Of a DNA stretch of 64,000 nt, positions 1 to 11,648 are shown piece by piece. The notes beneath the pieces were generated by a model. That model made no database searches. It saw only the letters and a list, made by a program, of their open reading frames with translations, and was not told where the DNA came from. The stretch covers positions 31,280,408 through 31,344,407 of the forward strand of contig NC_026657.2 in NCBI RefSeq assembly GCF_000004075.3. Reading direction: 5' to 3'. The translations under genes and the position numbers were made by a program. How positions within the stretch are numbered: position 1 is the first letter of the stretch; each line of letters begins with the position of its first letter. The DNA is from Cucumis sativus (lineage: Eukaryota; Streptophyta; Magnoliopsida; Cucurbitales; Cucurbitaceae).

Positions 1-2592
1 ATGCAATTGAAAGATAGAAGAATATGGGTTTATTAGGAGGGAGTCAATTGAATCATTGTCACTAAGATAGTTAATCAACTAAAAGCAATTTTTTTTATTG
101 ATTCATAGGGTTAATCATAATTAATTATTGTAACATATCCATCATCATCATCTTCTTCTTCTTCTTCTTCCTATTGTTTCATCAATCTTCCAGTGATTGT
201 GACTCAAAGTTCTTACTAACCCTAGCTCTCAAAAGTGGGTTCAATTTTGCTTTATTCAACTTATCTGTGACAATTAAGATAATACATATTCAGTCATATT
301 CTATTGACTCAGGATGATGCTCTTAATTACAATCACTTAATCACTTAATTGTTAATTATTATTATTATTTGAAGTCAGAGATTTGAACATAAATTTATAA
401 TACGTGTTTCATTTTTAGGTATAATTTGTAGAAATGTATTATTGTATGTTATATATTTAGAGTATAATGTTTTTGTTATTATTATTTTATAACAGTTAAT
501 GTTTATACCACTTCATCTAGTTTCTTAAAAACTCATCTGACTCAAATAATATTGAACATTGAAGACTTTAAATAATGTTGAAATTTATAGGCAAAGTGTC
601 TATCATAATTTGACCTTATAACCAATAATTTTCTTGAATTGGACTAACTCAAACCGTCTTAAATTTTAAAATAATCCTCTCAACTTATCATTTATTTTCC
701 TCGTTGATTTTTTCCATCCCAGAGATTCCATAAATTGAATAGAATTTAAAACATATGCATTGTTATTCATTCAATATTCTGAACAGTGAGATATCAATTA
801 TTATTTCAAAAGTCCCTAATTTCAAATATAAAAGAAAAATAAGTATGGCATACAATCTAAATCCCTGAAATTACTATATATATATATATATATATAATAA
901 ACATGCAATAATAATTAATAATAATGGTATATCTTGAAAACACTGAAAAATAATCCTAAATTAAGATTTTTTATTGTTTGCTAAGAGATATTTTTTTTGA
1001 AAACCTTGTCATTTGATTTAAAATTTAAGATTAGAGTAGGTGTGTTTTGATATAGGTGTTGATGTCTTTAATTATGAGTTTAGTAGGGTTTAACTTTATT
1101 AAAGGTGATTAGATGGGTAACAAATGGATAAACTAATTAAATCTTGGGGAGAAGAAAAATTCTACTCGCTTAAGGTCAAAGAACAACTACCACTTACCAA
1201 ATTAAATTGTAAAATAAAAAAAAAAATAGTATATTGTATATATGTAGGATAGAAAAGAAACATTACAACTTACATATATAGAAATTAATAAATTAAAAAT
1301 AATGGATAGTGTCAAATAGTCAATTTACATCTAATATCTTAATTAGTCAATTATTGTTACTTGATTGTGATGGAAATTAGGGCTAGGACTATCAATACTT
1401 TAGTGCTATATTATAATCTATACTTTATTCATTGTTACTCTTTTTAAGGGGGAGATAGGTAGATTGTATACATTGATGCAATCAAATTAAATAACTATGT
1501 AATATTATAAAGGGTTAAGTTACAAATTTAGTATATAAAATTTTTAATTTCATGTTATATATTTGTATGTTTGATGTATCCAATTTTGAAATGAATCAAA
1601 TAGATTTCTAGACTTTTATACTTTAATTTTTTTTTAAAGTCGAATAGATTCTTTAAATTTTCAATTTGTTTTCAATAGATCATTGAAATATCAATATTGT
1701 GTCTAACCAATTTTGTTTTTTCAAAAATAATTGTAAAACTCTATACTTAGAAACAAAATCGGGGATTGCCTTATTATTAAATGTAAAATTCAATTTCATA
1801 TCTAGTAGATCAATAATGTTTAAGAAGAAAAAACTTGAAAATACTCAAAGTTATAAAATTGAAAGTTTAGAATTTTATTAAACACGCTCAAATAATCCTA
1901 TATATATATGTTTACATAAAGTTGAGAGTAATAAATATATAAATTAAACTATTATAAAGGAAAGATCAATATACCACTATCGACTATTGCTACAAGGTTA
2001 AATTCACATACATTTTAACAAACAAGGTAAGAACCCATTTACATCTTTGACATCCATCTTAGTTTTATTTAGAACAAAAAATAATATGTAATTGTACAAT
2101 TGAAATATGATGATTAATAAAATTAATCCCATCAATTAGTTCTTAATTAGCATGACTTTCTTAAAAACAAAAGTTAATGATTGAAATTTAAACAAGAATA
2201 CATCAAATATATATATATTGTTGACATTAGGAGAAAAATTAGAATTGGAACCGTATTTGTTTTACCGTTTATATATTTAGGTAAGGATTAAATGTGATGA
2301 AGCCTATAATGATATATTTAGATAATTAAAAAAGCATATGGTATTTATACAAATGTGGTAGATTGGGAAGACTGCTTTAAAATCATTTCCTCCATATAGA
2401 TTTTCTTATGTACAAACTTGGCACATCCCAATAATACCTACATGTGTCTTTCTTTTCTATTGTATAAATTTATTATTTCTCTCTTTTCCTATTAAACCAA
2501 AATTTTCTATTTTCAACCTTTTCACTTTTGGATTAAAAAGAAAAATCCACCTCAAAATAAATAAAATGACAAGAAAATCAAAATTATGACTA

Positions 2593-2593
2593 T

Positions 2594-2629
<36 letters not shown>

Positions 2630-2632
2630 TTT
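2593..2632. repeat. TTTC tetranucleotide microsatellite
   Basis: About nine copies of TTTC run into a T tract. The minus-strand ORF across it (Lys/Glu/Arg repeats) is a by-product of the repeat and not a gene. Confidence 0.9.
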
Positions 2633-3223
2633 TTTTTTCCCTAAGCATTAAAAGTGGGTGTTGGGTGGTTGGTCCAGAGTTTCTCTACAAAATTAATTTG
2701 CTTTTATCTCCAATCTCAAGCATTTCCCAAAACCACAAAAAAATAAAAATAAAAATAATAAACAAAATAATCAAAATAAACAAATAAAAAATTTAGAGAT
2801 TACGAAAAGGACAAGAAGATATTAAAAATGAAATGAAAGCAAAAGGGCCCTCCATTTTTTTTTCTTTCTAAAAATTAAAATTAAAAAAAAAAAAACCCAA
2901 TTTCTCTTCTTTTTCACACCATCATCATCTTCATCTTTTTATTTTTTGAAAAATAAAGAATAAAAATAAAGCTTTGGTGGAGAAGGAGACGTTTCCTCGT
3001 TTTTCAGCTGTTAGTATCTCTATCTGACTTACATTAAAATCACTCTTTTCTTTTTATTATATATTTCACATTCTATTAATTTATTTAAGCCAATTATTTG
3101 TTTATTAATTATTTTTTTTAAAAAAATCTTCTTCACCTCTTTATGATTATTATTATTATTATTATTTTTATATAACAAAAGGCAGAGTCAAATCAGAAGT
3201 TCCCCATTCTTGTTCTAAAAACT

Positions 3224-3226
<3 letters not shown>

Positions 3227-3259
<33 letters not shown>
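3227..3259. repeat. AT dinucleotide microsatellite
   Basis: About fifteen uninterrupted AT units, followed by ATTATA. Confidence 0.9.
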
Positions 3260-3262
<3 letters not shown>

Positions 3263-3301
3263 TAGACATTAATTGAAAGATAGGGAAAAAAAGAAAAGAA
3301 A

Positions 3302-3375
3302 TGAAAAGAAAAAGGAAATTATGAGATATATATTATATTGAAAAGAAAAAGGAAATTATGAGATATATATTATAT
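3302..3375. repeat. Perfect 37-bp tandem duplication
   Basis: Two identical, directly abutting 37-bp units (3302-3338 and 3339-3375), each starting TGAAAAGAAAAAGG and ending in TATATTATAT. Perfect identity suggests a recent slippage or duplication event. It lies about 1.35 kb upstream of the homeobox start codon. Confidence 0.95.
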
Positions 3376-3897
3376 GGATAATGAAGTGAAAAAAGATGGG
3401 TATCTTTTTCTCAGCCTTTATAAATGATATATATATATATATATAAGTAATTAAAATGGGCAATTATTTTTCTTTTCTTATATGTAGGTTTTTAGTTTTA
3501 GTTTATTCATTTGGTTTTCCCTTTTAGAAGTAGGGGAAGTTGCAGAAGAAGATTTTTGAAGTCTGACACTGCCCTTTTTTTTCTTCCCTCTCTATATTTG
3601 AACTCACTTTAATTATATCTCACTCTCAACAGGTCACTTCTCTTTCTCTCTCACACTCTCTCTCTCTCTTATATAATTAAAATAATTATTTATTTGTATG
3701 TGTGTGTATATATATATATATATCTATCTCTATCTGTCTATGTGAAAAGTGAGTTTTTTTTTTTTTTTTTTAATGATCTGGGTTTTTGAAAAAATCATTC
3801 CTTTCCTTTGCTAAATTGCAGATTGATCCATGAATCACACGTGTTTTCTCAGATTTCCCATTATACTTTGAGGTATTAACTAATACTATAATAAATT

Positions 3898-3945
3898 CTT
3901 TCTCTTTCTCTTTCTCTTTCTCTTTCTCTTTCTCTTTCTCTTTCT
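3898..3945. repeat. CTCTTT hexanucleotide repeat
   Basis: About eight copies of CTCTTT in the upstream/leader region of the homeobox gene. CT/GA repeats in plant leaders are typical binding sequences for BASIC PENTACYSTEINE (GAGA-binding) factors; no binding is shown here. Confidence 0.85.
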
Positions 3946-4502
3946 TAAATATATATAAGTGAAGAAACTTCTGTTTGCAGCTTTCTTTGTTCTTCAAAAA
4001 GAAAGAAAGAAGAAGAAAAAAAGAAACAGAGAGATCTTTGGGGTTGATAAGGGAAGTGACAGGAAAAGGGTGTCATAAAAAGATGTTCTTTTTATAAATA
4101 TTTGTTTGTGTATTTGAAGGTTTTGCAAACAATCTCTTTCATGGCTGATTCTATTGTTTCCATCTTTGATCGGATTCAATAGTTTTTCCCCCATTTTCCC
4201 ATCTACCAAATAGTATGTAAAATGGGGTTATGTAATTTATTGTTTTCTTAAAAAGAAAAGAAAAAAGGAAAATTGAAGTTTAACTTATTGTATATTCACT
4301 CTTTTATACACTTGTAAGAGGCTTGTGTATAAATATATTATATATTTCTGTCGGCATAGAAAAAAGAAATAAAAAAGGAGAAAAGGAGAGAGAAAGAGAA
4401 AGAGAAAGAGAAATAGAGAGAGAGATGGTTTGAAAGTTGTCAATTATTTTTGATAAATGAGTTTGGAAGAAGATCAGGAAGAAGAAGAGGCTCCAAGTTT
4501 AG

Positions 4503-4650
4503 GTGTTTTTTTCTTCTCTTTTTTTTTTTATTTTGTTTGTTGATGATTTGATGATTTGATGATTTGATGATTTGAAGTTAAAATATATGAATTAGAAGAT
4601 TGGATGTAATGGATGTGAAGCTTAACTGATTAACGTACTCTCTTTTTCAG
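4503..4650 (+). other. Probable leader (5' UTR) intron of the BEL1-like gene
   Basis: A donor (TTTAG followed by GTGTTT) at 4503 and a strong pyrimidine-rich acceptor (CTCTTTTTCAG) ending at 4650 bracket a T-rich stretch that contains four copies of an 8-bp repeat. Leader introns are common in BEL1-like genes. The acceptor is convincing; the donor choice is inference. Splicing would close a small upstream ORF that starts at 4457. Confidence 0.4.
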
Positions 4651-4730
4651 TGAAGTAAATTCCCAACAAAAAAGGAAAACATATTTTTCTTCGAAACTCA
4701 CTCCCTCTCCCCCCCACCCCCCGGTCGGCG

Positions 4731-7144
4731 ATGGCGACTTACCTTCATGGCAATTCTGATCAATTCCAATCCTCTGATGGCGGCCTTCAAACCCTTGTCT
4801 TAATGAATCCAACCTATGTTCAATTCTCCGATACCACTCCTCCTCCTCCTCCTCCTCCTTCCCACCCTAATCTCCTCTTCTTCAATTCTCCTTCTTCCAC
4901 TGCTAATACCTTCACTACACTCGTACAACCCCCTCCTTCGTCTCATACCCAACAGTTTGTTGGAATTCCACTACAGACCACATCCGCCGCTTCCCCTACT
5001 TCTCAAGACCATAATTCGCATCCTTTGAATCCTCACCATGACATCTCTCCCTTGCACGGCTTTGTTCCTCGCCTTCAGCATAATATTTGGAACCAAATTG
5101 ATCCTTCCACGGCCGCGCGTGACTCTGCACGTGCTCAGCAGGGCTTGTCTTTGACCCTTTCTTCACAACATCAGCAAGCCTTTGGGTCCAGAGATGTTCA
5201 GTCGCAGAACCAACAAGCGCTTTCTGGTGAGGATAACATGCGAATCTCCGGGGGATCCAGTTCTTCGGCTTCCGGTGTGACCAATGGTGTGGCTGGAATT
5301 CAGGGTGTTTTGATTAGCTCCAAATATCTTAAGGCTACGCAAGAACTTCTAGATGAAGTTGTTAATGTCACCCAAAATGGAATTAAAAGTGAATCATCTC
5401 CAAAGAAAGCTACTGGAAATCAATCCAAAATGATCGGAGATGCAGCCGCTGCAACCGGAACTGCAGATGGTTCTTTAGAAGGTGAAGCCGACGGTAAACA
5501 AGCCGCCGAGCTTACAACCTCCGAGAGACAAGAAATTCAGATGAAGAAAGCAAAGCTTATAAGCATGCTTGAGGAGGTACACAACAAGAAGTCTTTAAAA
5601 AAAACCCTTCACCGGAAAGCCTCTGTTTCATGCTCTGTTCTTAATTTAGTTCTCTTTTCAAATTTTAGGTGGAACAAAGATACCGACAGTACCACCACCA
5701 GATGCAGATAGTGATATCCTCATTCGAGCAGGCCGCTGGAGCCGGTTCGGCAAGAACCTACACCGCGCTTGCACTTCAGACGATTTCGAAGCAATTCCGC
5801 TGCTTAAAAGACGCAATTACCGGCCAAATCAGAGCGGCGAACAAGAGTTTGGGTGAAGAAGAATGTATCGGAAGAAAAGTGGAAGGTTCACGGTTGAAAT
5901 TCGTCGACCACCATCTCCGGCAACAACGAGCTCTTCAACAATTGGGTATGATCCAACACAATGCTTGGAGACCCCAGAGAGGCTTACCCGAAAGATCTGT
6001 TTCGATTCTTCGAGCTTGGCTTTTCGAACACTTCCTCCATCCGTAAGTTCTTATCGAATTTTTCTGTTCAATTCTCAGAAACCCATTTGAAAATTTCATG
6101 AGAATCTCAATTGAATCGTTTGAGTTCCGTTGCAGTTACCCTAAGGATTCCGATAAACACATGCTTGCTAAGCAAACGGGGCTCACAAGAAGTCAGGTTG
6201 GTTTGAAATTCCAATCAAAATTAATTCAATTGAAATGCTTGAATCATCAAATTAATTGGATTCAACAAATGCAGGTTTCCAATTGGTTCATAAACGCGAG
6301 AGTTCGACTATGGAAGCCAATGGTGGAAGAGATGTACATGGAAGAAATCAAAGACCAAGAACAGAACGGCAACGGATCGACACCGACAACAGAAAAAAGC
6401 AACGACGATTCAGTTTCGAAATCCATAGCTCCACCACCGGAAACAAAGAGCCCAAATTCAAAACAAGAAAACTCTCCAAACCAAAACGTTCATCCTTCAA
6501 TCTCAATCTCAAATTCCTCCGGCGGAAATGTTCGTAACTCATCTGGATTTACACTCATCGGAACCTCATCGGAACTCGACGGAATCACACAAGGAAGCCC
6601 GAAAAAACAGAGAGGCCCAGACATCCTTCATTCCTCAAACAACAACGTGCCTTTCATAAACATGGACATCAAACCTCGAGAAGAAGAAGAACATCAAAAT
6701 CAAAATCACAATCCCCATCAAAACAATCATCATCATCATCATCATCTTCTTCCAATGAAATTCGATGAAGATAGACAAAACAGAGATGGGTATTCATTTT
6801 TAGGCCAACCCCATTTCAACATCGGCGGATTTGGCCAATACCCAATTGGAGAAATCGCCAGATTCGACGCCGATCAGTTCACTCCAAGATTCTCCGGTAA
6901 CAATGGCGTATCGTTAACTCTAGGCCTTCCCCATTGCGAAAATCTCTCGTTAAACCCAGCTACCCACCAAAGCTTCCTCCCAAACCAGAGCATCCATTTA
7001 GGAAGAAGAACAGAAATTGGAAAGCCCACTGATTTTTCAGCCATTAACGCTTCTACTGCTCATTCTTCCACTGCTTTTGAGACCATCAACATTCAAAATG
7101 GAAAAAGGTTTGCTGCTCAATTACTACCAGATTTTGTGGCCTAA
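4731..7144 (+). CDS. BEL1-like TALE homeodomain transcription factor (BLH1 / StBEL5 type)
   Basis: Coding exons 4731-5576, 5669-6042, 6136-6196 and 6275-7144 join in frame to 716 aa; the 61-bp third exon is typical of the family. From the N terminus the protein shows a GLSLTLS motif (about 138-144), the SKY box (about 197-212), the BELL domain (about 260-340), and a TALE homeodomain (about 382-444) with the PYP three-residue loop and the recognition-helix sequence WFINARVR. A second ZIBEL-type motif (VSLTLGLP, about 639-646) lies near the C terminus, after a His-rich run. BELL proteins act in the nucleus as heterodimers with KNOX proteins to control meristem, organ and storage-organ development. 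Layout and sequence are closest to potato StBEL5 and Arabidopsis BLH1, by recollection. The start follows a likely leader intron and opens the conserved MATYLHG reading frame; no earlier in-frame start fits. The family assignment is certain; the exact paralogue is not. Confidence 0.95.
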
Positions 7145-9849
7145 AACCAAAATTTCAAAACACGGAAGAAAATTCAATCCGTCATTCTCAGATTCTGAGC
7201 AAACACAAATTGGAGGAAGAAATTGCTGTTAAGGTACTATTGTAAAAAAAGGACACAACAAAAAGACAAAAAAACAAAAAAAAACAAAATTAAATAAGCA
7301 AATTTTAATAGTATAGTTTTTTTTTTTCCATTTACACTTTGCATAGAATTATAAATCTCAGTCAGTGGGTTAATTAGAACTTTAGGGTATATATATTTTT
7401 GGGGATTGTATATTGTTTTTTGTAAGGGCTTTTTTTTCCTTCTTTTCTTTTTTTTTTAAAAAATGGGTTAGATGGATTGTTATGATTAGATCAGTTTGGC
7501 TGGTGTAATGTGTTATTATACCCATTATATATATTATAAATATATGAATATTGATTTCAAATATATGTATATGGATTAAATAAGTGCTCACTATATTTAT
7601 TTATGTGCTTTTTTTTTTCACTGTTCTTCCCTTTGTTCTTGTATGATTTGTCGTCAATTTTATTGGATCTAACATATTTTTTGTGTTTCCTAATTTATTA
7701 TTGAAGTTTTTCTTAATTCTTAATATATATAGATGGTGTGTTTATGTTTGATTCTCCTTCTTCTCATCTATTGCATATATAAAAGTTGTATATCAAATCC
7801 ATATAATAAGTTATTTGATGGATTTTAATTTAATGATAGAGACAATAGTACTTAGTTCAAAGAATAATATATTGGCTATCTTAATCAAAATGATAAACAT
7901 TGTAGTAATACGCATGTACTGCTTTTCCTTTTCATTGTTGTACTAAAATAAACAAAAGACTGTGAAGTTGCAAAATCTACCTTTTCTTCTACTTATTTAA
8001 AAAATAAACTTACTTTTCAAAAGCCTAACAATAAACTATCAATTATTTCTTGGAGTTTATCTATCAAAGAGATTCTTCCAAAATATCATTAAAGCCATCC
8101 ATCTCTATTTAATTAATTAATTAATAACAAATTGGAAGGTTCTCCTTTCTTAATTTTTTATGTTTTCATTATCAAAAATAAATTATATGATAAAATTTCA
8201 ATTTTATTGAATTTGATTAAGCAGTTATATATTCAACCCATATTTTGGTTAGATGTAAATAGTTTAAGAAAGCTTCACTCTTTACCCACAGATTTATGTC
8301 TATTAGTTACTATTATCTCTAACCGATTACGTTATAGAAAAGAGTATATATATATAGGCACACAGACGGCAGCTATAGAATTACATCATGAGCACGAATA
8401 GAGCAGACCACCGGCGGTAAGGTGTGCAGAAAAAAGAAAATAAATAATTTGTTCTCCCAATATACCTTTAGACACAAGTGAGTACACCAAAGTATTGTGA
8501 GAATAAGTAGACATCCACATAAATGGCAGTAAGCAAGTTAGATAAGTTGTAGATATTCAGATTCAACCCTGATATATGCTTAGCATTATTGAGAGGAGAA
8601 AAAACTACTATGAAGACCCATCACTAATATCCCCTCAGTGCCTCATTCCAAGAATTAACCTTAACCATATTGTATCTTGCGACTAAATTTAAGTCCAACA
8701 AGGTGAACACGTACGACCTAATCACCAACCTAAGAAAGAATCGGAGTCTGTAATTTATATCTTAGCTTGCTGCATATATATGTTGTTTTGCATGAAATAA
8801 TGACAGAAAAAGTTTTGAAAAGAGAAATGTGTGCATGTATATTTTTAATGTATTTTTTGTTATTTAAGCACTATAATTGTCAAATAACAATATTACTATA
8901 TGAGTTGTTAATTTATTAGTAACCAATATATTTTTTGCTATATTTTCAAGTTAAAATAATATAACAATGAAAATAATATTTGAGAAGTTTGTAAATATGG
9001 TGTGAATTAATGTTATGATAGATCATCATAGAAGTAAAATTTTTCAATAATTTTTTTAGAAAAAGAATCTAAATGAAATGAGGTATATGGCTAGAATAAT
9101 TTATATCAAAATTAGTTTTTTTTTTCCCTATATTTTTCAAAGAGTGTTCCAACCCATAGGTGTTTTTGCAAATATTTTTCATACACAATCTTACTTTTAT
9201 ACTCAATCCCGATTTGTGTAAAACTAAACAAATGGCATACTTAATTAACAAATTAGAAAAAAGGAACAAATTGAAATTTGATTGATAGACATCAAATACA
9301 CTAAATTGAACAATGGTTTGTTTTATTTCTTGATTGATCAACATTTCAACTAATTTAAATCAGTCAATGATTCAAAGAAATGTTGTAGTTTCTTTATTTT
9401 TTAATTTTGGGCAAAAGTTGGAAATCCATGGAAGGGTAGAATATAAAGTCCATGGGCTACAGATTTATGAATATTGAAAGCCCACAAAAGAATAGATCAC
9501 ACTTTAATTTTGGGCATTTGATCAACCTAATTAATCTAAGCACCCAATTAATTATATATATATATATTGTTAATTTTCATAAAAAACACACAAATATTTA
9601 CGACTTAGGTAAGCAAAAACCGATGAAGTCGGTACAATATTTTCATAATTTTTAAATTTCTCTTTAAATATTGTGGATGATTCGTCACTATTTTGTTCTC
9701 TTTGCTATTTATTCATATTCTGTTTTAGATTTTTTCTTCTTCTAATTTTAAACGATTTATTATTCAGTTTAAATATCATATTTCATATTCACAATTTTCG
9801 ATAAAATTCTTTAGTGCTATTTCATCTTTCTCATATTCAATAATATCAA

Positions 9850-10215
9850 GATCGTTTTAATATGTAAATGATTGTTTAAATATTTCAACAATCGTTTACC
9901 ATTAACAACATCGTCATTTAAATTTAAAACTATTTTTCCATCATTTAAAAAAAACTAAACGATCGTGTTGATATTATCTAAACGACCACTTACCGTAATC
10001 AACAGGATCGTTAAGCATGGTCAACACATTTGTTTAGATTTATAGACATTTTCCATCATTTAAAAAAAACTACACGATTGTGTCGATATGATCTAAATGA
10101 TCACTTACATGGTTAACATGATCGTTTAAAATTGAAACTTTTTTTTCCATCGCTAAAAAGAACTACATGATATAAACGATCGTAGATCATTTATTTAGAC
10201 TATAATAGATTATCG
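9850..10215. repeat. Degenerate tandem repeat rich in ACGATCGT-like palindromes
   Basis: A unit beginning TTTTCCATCATTTAAAAAAA and containing AACGATCGTG-like sequence occurs near 9935 and again about 115 bp later near 10050. A third, more diverged copy lies near 10145. The flanking bases keep the words ATCGTTTA and AACGATC. This is a local degenerate satellite or the inside of a decayed DNA transposon; no ORF is present. Confidence 0.6.
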
Positions 10216-11632
10216 TTTAAAAGAAGATCACTCACGCGCGCATGCGACCAATTAACCGCGTGTTATTGAGGTATTTTTTGTATTTTCCATTTACGATGTC
10301 TTTTTGTTTTCGAAATTGAAATATTTTTTTTTGTAGTTTGTTATATTTTTTAAAAAGATTCTTTTTTTCATTGAAATTCTAGAAAAGTTTAAGTGGGTTG
10401 ATTGAGTTATGTGTTGAATGGAATGTTTTTGTTTTTTTTGCATTGATAATTTATGTGGTTAGATAAATAAGAAACTTTGTCAATAATGATATAAATAATT
10501 GCCACATCATTAATTATTCAATGGCAAAATTAGGTAATATTAATTTAGTGAACAATTATAAATTGAGATCCATTCCAAATTAAGTATGGATACAAAAATG
10601 AGAAAACTTGTAAATAATCCTTTGTGTGTTATCATTATATAATGTGATAAAGTTAATAAGATTGAGCCTAGCTGATGGAATACAGAAATGTTTGGAAACT
10701 TGAAGAATATAATTTTGAAGAGAACAACTCAATTAACGAAGAATAATCCTTTATAATTATAGTCAACTATTTTTCAAATACAAAGGCTTAATTCTAATAA
10801 ATTCGAATTTAAAACCAAAATAAACAAAATAATGTTTAGAAGAAGCAAATAGTGAAAAAAAAGAATGTAGAAAATAGGTAGGAAGTTTCAAAATAATTTA
10901 AATTAATTTGACTAAGTAATTTCAACATTAAGAAAGTGGCAAACGTAAGAGAAAATAATTTAATAAATAATTAGGAAGAATGCAATTGAAACGGCGGTCA
11001 TTGACGCCATTCACTTTCTCCTTTTTATATCCATTTTAAAATTTAATTGAATTTTTCAAAAACTCAAACATTTTACTAATCACAACTTTCCAATAAATTT
11101 CCTTAGATAATACAATTAACGATGAGAAAGAAATTGTTTTCTTTAAATAAAACTCTTGAAAATGTAATCAATTCATTTATGAATATTTTTTAAAAAAAAA
11201 AAAACGAGAGGATATAAGATAAGAAATAAAATGAAGAATTTGGAGAGATGTGAGGTGAGAAGGAGTTATAAATATAATATAATATAAAGTGTAGTATTTA
11301 GGAGTGAAATAGGGAAGAGAAAGAAAGGAAGGTGAGAAGGAAAATGGAAAGTAGTATTGAGTTATAATATATAAATAGTGAGTCTTAAACTCTTATCCAT
11401 AAAAGTATAAGTGAAAGTGAAATAGGGGAAGATGGTGCGATGTGCGACCACCGTATTTGATTCAATATATACCACGTGTTTCTAAATTCATCACCGACGG
11501 CGACGGTGACGCCTCTCAAACTCATCCCGTTTTCACCTACTCTTCATTTCCTATTCCTATTCCCATTTCCATCCACTTATTTAATTATTAGAATTGGGTT
11601 ACATTCTCCGTATCTATTTTGGTATATTCCCA

Positions 11633-11648
11633 CCCCCCCCCCCCCCCC
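11633..11648. repeat. Poly-C (16) homopolymer
   Basis: Sixteen consecutive C residues preceded by CCA. G16 on the minus strand could form quadruplex structures. Confidence 0.95.

Larger units (their letters stand above)
1..4730. other. AT-rich intergenic DNA and upstream/leader region of the BEL1-like gene
   Basis: No coding exon is recognisable here. The stretch holds AT microsatellites (about 874-896 and 3227-3259), a TTTC tetranucleotide run (about 2593-2632), a perfect 37-bp tandem duplication (3302-3375), a CTCTTT hexanucleotide run (about 3898-3945), GA-rich DNA (about 4370-4432) and an 8-bp unit repeated four times (4543-4574). Short ORFs in this stretch are low-complexity by-products of these repeats. 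The last kilobase or so, rich in CT/GA tracts, is probably promoter and 5' leader of the homeobox gene at 4731; a likely leader intron lies at 4503-4650. Confidence 0.6.

Noticed and set aside
2457..2648. Lys/Glu/Arg-rich minus-strand ORF.
   Set aside because: Translation of a TTTC microsatellite.
3770..4209. Two minus-strand ORFs in the homeobox leader.
   Set aside because: One is a Lys/Glu repeat from the CTCTTT microsatellite; the other has no motif and lies antisense to the likely leader.
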